From Agelaius tricolor (lineage: Eukaryota > Chordata > Aves > Passeriformes > Icteridae), in NCBI GenBank assembly GCA_023055355.1, contig JALJCS010000001.1, positions 106,904,881-106,968,880 of the forward strand: DNA of 64,000 nucleotides, written 5' to 3'. Of this stretch, positions 54,401 through 64,000 are shown in pieces; the first letter of the stretch is position 1, and each line of letters begins with the position of its first letter. Below the pieces are notes generated by a model. The model was not told the DNA's origin. It ran no database searches and saw nothing but the letters and a program-made list of their open reading frames with translations. Position numbers and translations under genes: made by a program.

Positions 54401-57400
54401 CTTTTGCCTTTTTGTGTAAGGAAAAGATTACACTTTAAAACATAAAACTACCTGACTAGTTCACTTTTCTAGATTAAAAAAAGTTCAAGAATTTTAATTA
54501 GTGTAAAGTCTTCTTTGATATTATATGAAATAAGTAACTTGCTTTGTTTGGATGTTAACTATTTTGGTGATGGGGAAAATAATTTGCATCTATTTTGTCT
54601 CTACTTAAAATCACTGCAAACCAACCCCCTGTTAAAATTCACTAGACCATTAAAAGTTAAAAAAATAATTTAATCCACTATGTATTGTTTAAAATACTAG
54701 AGGATTTTGAAAAAAAAGCTAACAGATTTTTTTTTAAAGTTAGATGAACATTGTTTATAGCTTACTGCTGCTCATATCTTGTTCCCTATTGGAATGCAGT
54801 TTTGGGGGTGAAAAAACATATCTGTACTCTTTTCATAATTGTACCCTAGAGTGGAATTAGGAATGTGTCAAGAAGTAAGAAAACATGAGCATTAATAAGC
54901 ATACAATGCAATTTAACAGTTCATAAAACAGTAAAATTTAATCCCAGGCTGAAAGATTTATTAAATCTCACTTAGCAAAATGGTTTTGTGGGATGTGTTA
55001 GCAAGTGAGAATTAAGTGAAATGATTTCAGGGGCAATAGATTTTATTAGCTGAGTTGGGGAGGAACTAGTTTTGCAAGCCATTTCTTCTTAATTTCATTC
55101 ACTTGTTATAATTGCCTTGCGTGTGGGAGAGCTTTCTGTGAGTAGTAGTAGTTTGTTTGGTCTCTGGAATTTGTGTGCATAGTGCTGCATTTGTCAGGCA
55201 TCATCTAACTGAAATGTCTTTTGTTGATGGGCTTGTGCAGAAGTTCCTCTCATGGTTGTTAAAGATATTTAAATCTAATACAATTTACACATTTATCAGT
55301 AAGATAGAATGACCACTATTGGGTTTTTAAGAGCTGTTTTATTTTTGTAATATTTTTCATTCATGCTTCATTTCTGTGTTTTTTAACACACCTGGGAGAC
55401 ACAAAGTAAAATTTCTTTCTTCAATATTAATCTCTTGTTCTGGACCTTCTTGAAAAATCTCTTTGTGGGGTAGATTTGAAAGTAGAGTTTGGAGGTATCT
55501 GATCAAGAATATGTAGTGAATTAAGTAGAGTGATGTTAGCACCATTGGCACCACATTATATTTTTTAGGGGAAAATGTTCTTATGTTACTAGTTACTCTG
55601 TTTCATGGGTTAAAATCATGTTGTCCTTACAAAATTGGAGATCTAGCCCTTAAAATTTTCTGATCAAGCATTAGTAGACTCTATAATAAAGGAACTACAG
55701 ATTTTTTATAAGTAAAAATAATCTTATTTTTATAAGTAATCTATCATTGTTTCTGTAGTTTATATCTAGTAATTTTTAAATTCAACTTTTTAATTTTTTG
55801 TCAAACAGGACAAAGTTTAAGGAAGGTAATTGTGCCAGTAATGAGGAGCTCTCCTGCACTGTAGGTAGTCTTTGCTTCTTGACTTCCAAGTGTCATCTGA
55901 CTTTTTGGACATAAAGTTTTTTAAGTTGTTCAAAAGAAAGAAAGCAGAGGAAGCTTCTATAAGAAAATCAGTCTTCAAAGGAAAATAATGATAATAAAAT
56001 AAAAAAAAACCTTGGACAGAGGGCTACTTCTGTACACTGTGCTCACAATGGAAATTACCTAAAATACAAAAGTAATATGAAGAAAAATGAAAGACAGGTG
56101 GTAGAACAAAAAGATCGAAGTGTTTTGTTTGTTTATGAAATATGCCATTTATTCAAGGTTTTCTAGCTAATAATTATGTATTGTGTGTTAAATTGTCACT
56201 AAATATAAAAGAGGAGAGTAGGTAATTATCAAAGGAGAGGTACTGCTCATAGACTAAGGTGATTATAGGACATTTTTGGTGGTTTTGAAATGAGTAAGTA
56301 TTCCACTGCAAGTCCTTACTGTGCAATGATGATTAAGTAATGTTCCTTTTCCCTAAAACAGTTATGCTGGGGAGGGAGGAGATTTAATTAAGCTGTGCTG
56401 CTCATGGTACCTGCAGTATCTACTACTTGCTCAGGCTCTTAGATTAAAGAACAGCTGCCGTTCTTACTCTCCACGTTGTACTACGTCATTTCTGTCCTTC
56501 ATAAACCTGACTATGAATAAACTGGATATACTGAGAGTAAAAAAACCCCAAATCCAACAACATGACTTTGCATCCAGTGTTCTATCCCAGACTTTAATCT
56601 TGTGTAAGAAATAAAATACAGTTTTTAAGGGCTAATGGAAAATTCATTCCATATGGAACATGCCCCGCCTTGTGTGCTTATACTACTTTTTTCAAATGGG
56701 ATTGAAACATTTTCATTCTGTTCTAAAGCCTTGGAAGGCCAAGTGCCATAAACACAAGCTTAGCAAGAAAATCTTGTTGCAGTATGAAATGGGCGTGTTA
56801 ACACGTAAACCAGTGACCACAGTCAGTCTGAATTAATTTTGTTTCTGATGATACCATGAAATCCAGTCAATAACAAACTATTTATTGTATATGATGAAAT
56901 AAGCTTCACATTTGATTAGAGACTTTATATGCATTGCTTTAATGTGTTCACACCTTTTCAAGGACTATGTCAATAAAATGTGAAAGTGTTCTTTCACTTC
57001 TATGCATTTATTGAATACTTTTGTCGTGGTCACCTAGGAAACAAATGCAGGTATACATTTGTGAGCATTTGCAGCTTCTTTTCATTCTTGATGCAGCTAA
57101 GGAAGTCACACTTGAAAGAACATAAGAATCATTTTAATTAATGCACAAAATTTTTCAGAATACATTAGTGGCCATCAGACACTAAGCAAAATGCTATGAA
57201 CAGTTTGACCTTTGAAATATAGTTGGATTTATCTCACAAGTATAAAAGTTTTCTGACTAAAGATAGGAAGAAGAAGATGATCTTGAAGAGAATAATGAGC
57301 TGCATATGAAAATTATAAGCTATTCTACTTACTGTAGAAGTATTATTCAGATAATATGAAGGTAAAGATAGCATAAGAACCAAAATGTAATGAAGTCTAT

Positions 57401-57842
57401 GCATACTTTACTAATCAACAAAATAAGCTTGACTCATGCTGTGCATTAAGTGAACTGTACAATAGCTTCCATTACAATTTTTAATGAGCCAATTCAGTTT
57501 GGTACAAAACTGATTAGAGAATAAGAATACTATGTATCAAAGTTAATTTTTTTACTTCTGTTTTAGTTTGAATAGGACATTTTCTAGTAGAATATTTAAG
57601 AACTGTTCAGAGTTTTTAAAAGAATTTTAGAAACATATTTGTCTTTGCAAGAAAATCTAGATATACTTAATTTGTGATATGTTTGTAACTTTATATTGAT
57701 GACAGCAGTAACTGATAGATATGGGTCCAGATTTATCCATCTGATAGGACCAGGCTTGTCAGCTGAGTTATGGACATTACACTATTGCATTTTCTTCCTC
57801 ATTTGCTTTGTCTCTGATGAACAGATTTTGACAACATATTTT

Positions 57843-58013
57843 CAGAATCATAGAATGTTAAGGCATTGGAACGAACCCTAAAAATCATCTAACCCCAACC
57901 CTGCCTGCCATGGACCAGGTTGCTCAGAGCTCCATTCAAATTACCTTTGAACACTTGCAGCGATGGGAACATCCACAACATCTCTGAGCAACTTGTTCCA
58001 GTCCCTCACAACA
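57843..58013 (-). mobile_element. CR1 LINE 3' fragment, antisense
   Basis: Inverted CR1 beginning cagaatcatagaatg, then aaaatcatctaaccccaacc, caggttgctcagagctccat and cctttgaacacttgcagcg. This is the reverse complement of the standard CR1 3' UTR and ORF2 end. It is 5'-truncated near 58013. Confidence 0.92.
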
Positions 58014-59622
58014 TATATCTGCTGGAGCTTATTGTGTGCCTTTGACATCTTTGGGTGTTTTTTGCCATTCTACAGATTTCCACTTCAGTGGCTTGTAGAA
58101 TTTGACAGTCATGTTGTTCTGTATCTGGCATAATGTCCATTTGATTCCTTCTGATGAGTCTTAACAGTTCTGCTTCCAAATTTGCATCTAATTAATCAGT
58201 TGGTGCTGGTCTTCAATTTCTGATTTCTTCTTGGTAGGATATTTTTGTTAAAGTCTCATAGCAATTTCTACTTTCCTTCATTGGTACAAGCACTTCAGTT
58301 TGAGAAATTAAACTGATTCAAAAACCAGTTTGCATTTCTGAGTCAGATTTATGTGTTGTACTTATTTAAAAAGCTGTTGTCTAGACTTTGACTACTGCCA
58401 AGTCTTGCTTCTAGAATATTAAACTTTTCATGACGCTTACTCAGCATGTCATTCCAGCTTTTTGGTGTTTCACTGCCTCCTTGTCAAATATCAGCTTGCC
58501 TTAAAAGCACTTTAATGCCTTGAAGATAATGAACAATTTGGCAGCAAAAATATTTTCTGACTGATTTGGACCCCCTGCATAAACTGCTTGGAGCCTGAGA
58601 TCATTGAAACCTCTTATGCTGGCTTTTTTGAAATTAGGATTTATTTCTGTTTGAATTCTGAAATCTCTCCTTGGGAAAGCCATTTAAATGTGAGTGTGTA
58701 TTTTTCTCTTTAACAGTAGCTTATGGGCTATAATGGTAGAATATTTTTGCATTTTTATGTTTAGTTTTATTGTAAAGAGCCTCAGGATGCCTTTGCATGA
58801 AAGGCACTATATAAGCTCACTTTGTATTGCATTGTATTGTATAGTGACAAGTGCAATAATCTCCAGGTTTCCTATCCATTAAAGAACTAATTTCACAGCT
58901 CACTAATTACGTGAATGAGAAGGGGAAATAGGTCCTTTTTCTCTAAGGTATGCTGAGCAGATGGCGTGGCACTCATTTCCACCAGCTGAATCTCAGGTCC
59001 TCTCGTGCTTTTGGTTCCGAGACTCACCAGGCCTCTGTTTATCAAGATCAGGAGAGAGATATCACTTTCTTGTGCAGCATGACAGTGTTACTGAGAGGCT
59101 GTCTCTGTCCTTTGCTAATGCAACATTTCTTACAAACACTGTGTCTAAGTCTATTTATTTAGGATGGGACATGAAAACTAATAAAATTAATGTGCATTTT
59201 GATGTATTTCTAATCTACCTCTGATTTATTGAAGATACTGATTAGTTCTGCCATAGGGATTTGAACTGATGCACATTAAAAATTATTAATGATTCAATTG
59301 AATACTGTTGGGATGGAATCTTGTCTGTAATTTCAAAACAAAAAACAATACTTCCTGAACCTGTACACTTTGCTTTATAGCTAAGGTTTTCTCAACTTGT
59401 TTCCTTTTTTCTTTTGCATCACTCATGAAAATAACCAACTTGAATCAAACATGCACACAGTGATTTATATAGCTCCTTAACATACTGCTTTTTAAAGTAA
59501 CTTGAGTCATAGATGCTCGTGTACTCCCATGATCCTGAAAAGTAGCTATCTGAGCCCTTTTTGCAGCATTAAAAAGAGAAAAGCTAAGACTGCCTGAAGA
59601 TCCTGGCATAACTCATGTATGA

Positions 59623-59889
<267 letters not shown>

Positions 59890-60051
59890 TAATAAAGGGT
59901 CCTGCTCCCCTGCTTTCTTTTCTCCCAGTTCCCATTTTCTTTTGCTTTCACCCCGTTAGTTTTTTTTTTTTTTGTTGTTATTTTTTCACTAGATGATCGT
60001 CTCTCATCTTGTTATATATAAGGAGTTTGACAAGCAAAACAGCATTTTTAT

Positions 60052-60131
60052 TTGAAAGTATTACTTGGAACTAAAGTACTTGAAAGTATTACTTGGAACT
60101 AAATTTCCTGAAGTATTACTTGGAACTAAAA
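60052..60131 (+). repeat. 28-bp tandem repeat, about 2.9 copies
   Basis: Copies start at 60052, 60080 and 60108 and share the core gaagtattacttggaactaa (the first two have gaaagtatt, the third gaagtatt). The array lies 171 bp after the donor of the 144-bp exon. Confidence 0.92.
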
Positions 60132-60950
60132 ATTTGGAAAGATGAAATAACTGCATTCTAAATAAAACTTATATTTGTAGATAATTGGGTCTGTGTGGAG
60201 CATTCGTGGCATTAAAAACCCAAACACGTGAAATTCTAAACCGTAGACTGATTATGAGAAATCCATCAACTAAATACTGGCATAAGTTAAAAGGGGCCAG
60301 GAATTAATTTTACTTCCTGGTTAAAACTAATTTTTTTCTTAATTTTCTATAGTGAATTACTATATGTCTCTTTGATTACCCAAGATGCTGTTTAGATATT
60401 GACAGATAGGGACAGCAAAGCTATAAGATTTAAGGTGCTAAAGACTATTCAATTCAAGACTGTAGAATATTCAAATCTCCCATACTGTAACTCCTCATAC
60501 AGTGTTTCTAAATCCAGATATACAAAATATTCTGATGAGGAGAATAATTTGCAGTGGAATGTATTTTTTTTTTTTCCAATATTGGTTCCTTCTAGGAACC
60601 AATAATAATTTTATTTCCCACATTTTCTCTCCTACTTTGTATAGTTTCAGAACGAGGGTAGATTTAAGTTATAAAAAAAGTGAGAGTATTGCACTTTATT
60701 AAAAGTGAGGAATAAACTTAGGAAGGCTGGCTCACTGACCTCAATTTTTACTGTCTCGGTGTGGTTTCAGGGGAATCAGCATCTTCCAAAAGTAAGCTTT
60801 TATTTGAATGAAATTTCCTGAGAAAAAAGAGGAAGTCCAGCATTAATGAAAGAGATTGAAGCTTGGGGACTGGGGATGGGGAAGTATGTAGGGAAGCAGA
60901 AGGGGAAATGCATGCATGAATGATGGACGAATGAAAAAAACCCAGCCTTT

Positions 60951-60978
60951 TATCTTGTTCAGTATATCTTGTTCAGTA
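60951..60978 (+). repeat. Perfect 14-bp tandem duplication
   Basis: tatcttgttcagta occurs twice without a gap (60951-60964 and 60965-60978). It is probably a recent slippage event. Confidence 0.9.
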
Positions 60979-61244
60979 AAAGAACTGAAAAGAATAATAG
61001 AATCTATTGCCTGATATGGGAAGTTTAAAAAATTGTCTATGAAGACTAAAAGAAAGTTTGATTTCATTAGCAAAAAATAAATACAAAATATTTAAAAACA
61101 AAATATCAGCCACAAGGTAAGTTATTTACATAAAATGAATAATTAATGATCCCATTTTGACAGGAGCAGTTTGCTCTTTCTGAGAAAAAAAAAAATAAAG
61201 GAAGAGGTATTTATTTCTAGAAATTGTTTTTTCTTTCTTCACAG

Positions 61245-61352
61245 GCCCACTGGGAAGGCCTCACAGGCAGGATAACTTTCAACAAAACGAATGGCTTAAG
61301 GACAGATTTTGATTTGGATGTCATCAGCCTCAAGGAAGAAGGTCTTGAAAAG
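61245..61352 (+). CDS. GRIK2: GRIK2 coding exon (108 bp), end of amino-terminal domain
   Basis: Phase-0 exon of 36 codons, from [18 protein letters not shown] to SLKEEGLEK, about residues 366-401 of GluK2. The acceptor is ttctttcttcacag and the donor AAG|gtgtgt. The NKT sequon corresponds to the known glycosylation site N378. In GluK2 the chain continues with the linker into the S1 ligand-binding segment in later exons; no match to that next exon (expected to begin IGTWDP) was seen up to 64000. Third positions are 19/36 G or C. A frame runs on past the donor to a stop near 61448, which is simply retained intron sequence. Confidence 0.96.
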
Positions 61353-64000
61353 GTGTGTAAGACATTTGCCTGCAAGGGAGTGGGAAACAAAGGAAAACAA
61401 AACTTAACCCCTAGAAACATTTACAACAGTATTTCTTGTGTTATGTAAAGCAGTGTACCTGCTCTCAAGTCAGTATAAGTGGTACTAAAAAGTTAAGAAT
61501 TGGTATCATCAGTGGTTTAGTTGTCTTCTGACATTAAAGTTTCTTGTACAGAGGTGGAGTGAGAGCCCAAAGAATTTGGAAATGCTCTTTCCATGTAGCT
61601 TAGTATTGTCCATATTTGAACTCAAGAGCTCAGGAAGCATGTACAGATATCTGGCCTGCCTATGTGACACCATCCTAACCTGAAGTCAGATCATCTTCCC
61701 TCCGGCCATGTTACCATGAAGAGGCAATTGCAGGAAGCTACAGTGCCTCACATTGCTGTGACCAGCAGGCAAAGGTTTTGCAACTGGCATCTGTCTTGAA
61801 GTTTGCATTTAGAGCTGATGTTCAGTGCTCTGTAAGAACTATGTTTTTCTTCATCTTCAGATCAAGTTCTGTCAGCTATTGCCCCAAGGTGGTAATTGTG
61901 GGCACAAACAAAAATAGAAATTAAGGGAAGGGACCATACTGCAGAGTTGCATTTTCTTCTGTAAATCACTGAATGGAGATGCTAGCATAAACAACATATT
62001 TTCCCAAAATTTTGTCTCACAAGACTAGCTTTGAAATATTAATTTTCTCTTACTGGGAAGATTTGTAAAAGCTCAGAAACCATGAGCTTGTCTTGAAACA
62101 CTTACATAGGTAATAACATTTTTGTTGTCTAGAGGAAAACCTGTGATTCAAGAACTAAATTATATTTTAAAATGTTCAGTAATACACTGACAGTAGATTT
62201 CTTCTATGAAGTGTCCCATGAAGTGAACTCAGGCAACTTAGCCAGGGAAAAGAATGACTAGACTTGAAAAGTAAATCAGTATTGTGTACAAGTAGAATAA
62301 GTACAGTGCAACCTGTCTTTTTTACTGGAAACAGAAATGGAAGAATTAATGTTATGGTAATAGCTAAATAAGTCAGCAGTGGCTGAAGAGTTTGCATGTA
62401 AGCAACAAGTGTTGAAAATGTGGAAAGGAAGTCTTTGTAATTTAGGATGGCTTTAAGAACATTAGGTGATATTTGGGAATTCCAAAGCAATGTGAGATTT
62501 TTGGAAAATAAAATCTCAGTTGACAATACACTAGGAGATATATACATCACTGAAAATATAGAGATAAGGCAAAAAAGGTCTACAGAGAAATGTGGAAGAC
62601 AATAAAATTCAACAGGAAATATAGTAGTACTCTAAAATACATAATAGAAAAAAGTCACTTGGTAAAAAGTTATATTGAAAGTTAAGTAAGAGACAAAAAC
62701 AGAAATACTTTTTGAAACATAAAGATATTTTAAAAAGCCCAGTATGTGCTTGAGCTGTATAGAAAGATTTTCATAGAAAAGATACTTTTACAGTCTTCAT
62801 CTCTTATTTTGGTCATGTGATAAGTAGAAGTGATAATATCACTTTTTCACCAAAAAATGTTGGCAATCTTTGGAATGAGCAGAAAGAATCAGCTACTGTA
62901 TATGAGCAAAACCAGAGCAGTTTCTCTGGGGTGCAAGGAGATGAGATCAGGAAAAGGAAAATTCAAGTGTATGCGCATTCGATTGAATTGCTTACTAAAC
63001 ATACGAAACATACGGTGTATTTTACTGAGAAAGATAAATCAATGCCCACAGAGAAATGATTCTCTTTGAACAAAATTTCATTATTCTGAAAGAATGCAAA
63101 CCTTATTCTTCTTGAATCCAGAGTGAATGATTAAATTTTGGAGCAGGACACTTCCTAGATGAAGACGTACATTTTAGCCAGTTCTTTGATTTAAAAGAGC
63201 TGGCTCAAAGTTTTGAGGATTTTTTCCTCCAAGACTTAATTCTGTTAAAGTGGTGATGAGTCACCCTTCTCTCAGTCCCCTACCTCCATCCACATGTGCA
63301 CTCCATCTTTCTGTTTCCTTCTTTCTGCTCCTCCTTTTTACCCTTTGCCTCTGCCTCTCCCTCTCCCCCCTCTCCCAGACCCTCTTTGCCTGTTTCCCTT
63401 TCCATCTAATCCTTCTCCCTTGTGCCTATTAATCTCTTTCCATACCCTTTCTATTCTCTTTTTCCTTCAGGAGCCTTTTTGCATCTTTGTCCTTATCTGA
63501 TATGTTTTCACTGTTCTTCCCAAACCATCTTGTCAGACATCTCTGTTTATGTGGTAAGAGTTGCTGAACAGGTTTTTTTTTTTCCTTTTCTCCTGTACAT
63601 CCTTCCACTTGTGTGATGAGAAAAGGTGGGGAGATGCATATTATGGTGCACAGAATTCTTTTGCCCTGTTCCCATACTGTAAACTGTTATTATTTCTTCT
63701 AACCTCTTTCCAAATATTTCTCTTGTCAAGGACAATAGTTTAGCTCAACAATTTCAGCAGTAATCCCTGAAGAGAAAAATATTGATGGATGGGAGAAAAA
63801 AAAATATTGTGAAAAATTGCTAGAAGACTTTTTTTTAAACTTAGATTTTGTACAAAAATGTCCTAAATTACCTGTTAGTACAACCAGTATAACTGAGAAA
63901 TTACCTAAATCATGTGTTATAAGTTCAATGACTGCTGAAGTCAGTGACAACAGAACAATTCCTCACTGATTTAAAAAAATGCTATGTGTGATCTCAGCTT
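61353..64000 (+). other. GRIK2: GRIK2 intron, 5' part (downstream of the 108-bp exon)
   Basis: Begins with the donor gtgtgt and runs past the end of the window. No further GRIK2 exon is seen. The main recognisable structure is a long pyrimidine-rich tract at 63261-63473. Open frames here, including the 60-68 codon frames in that tract, are composition artefacts. Confidence 0.85.
63261..63473 (+). repeat. Long pyrimidine-rich tract
   Basis: About 210 bases strongly enriched in C and T on the + strand (runs such as ctctccctctcccccctctc). It lies 1.9 kb after the 108-bp exon, and the sense transcript would be a long pyrimidine-rich RNA. Overlapping open frames are rich in Ser, Leu and Pro for this reason alone. 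Confidence 0.85.

Noticed and set aside
58950..59224. Two overlapping + frames (70 and 87 codons) that might be a small gene or missed exon
   Set aside because: Neither matches any GRIK2 segment or family I recognise. Neither has convincing flanking splice sites in the phase the gene needs.
61353..64000. Next GRIK2 exon (expected to begin IGTWDP)
   Set aside because: No such reading was found on the + strand. The exon is presumably beyond the window.

Overview
This window is intronic-scale vertebrate DNA, most likely from a passerine (songbird) genome. The bird signal comes from at least ten CR1 LINE fragments with the typical avian 3' terminus. The narrower passerine call rests on two elements recognised from memory: a tRNA-Ile-headed SINE with a CR1-like tail (TguSINE1 type) and a solo LTR of a family common in songbirds. 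Nothing prokaryotic is present: there are no operons, CRISPR arrays or ribosome binding sites.

The one gene supported is GRIK2, which encodes the kainate-type ionotropic glutamate receptor subunit GluK2 (GluR6). It lies on the + strand and is incomplete at both ends. Five consecutive coding exons are present: 7852-8033 (182 bp), 11816-11869 (54 bp), 14830-15003 (174 bp), 59737-59880 (144 bp) and 61245-61352 (108 bp). All have GT-AG borders, and their reading frames join without a break. Together they encode about 220 residues (roughly 182-401 of the mammalian precursor) from the second half of the extracellular amino-terminal domain. The glycosylation sequons at N275 and N378 and the disulfide cysteine C347 fall where they are expected. 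The signal peptide, the ligand-binding segments, the pore with its RNA-editing sites and the C-tail are all outside the window.

Layout: 1-7851 is the 3' part of an upstream intron, carrying a CR1 fragment and the SINE. The first intron inside the window (3.8 kb) carries the solo LTR. The next (3.0 kb) is free of recognised elements. A 44.7 kb intron (15004-59736) holds most of the CR1 copies, an antisense CR1 nested inside another CR1, an ATT microsatellite and a 21-bp perfect inverted repeat. A 1.4 kb intron follows, and 61353-64000 is the start of a further intron with a long pyrimidine-rich tract.

The short open frames scattered through the window look like chance frames or decayed CR1 ORF2. 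No previously undescribed multi-gene system was found. The most distinctive observations are the GC- and CpG-rich codon usage confined to the 144-bp exon (GC3 46/48, against about 45-53% in the three neighbouring exons counted), the long perfect hairpin beside a tandem duplication at 45.6 kb, and the nested CR1 pair.
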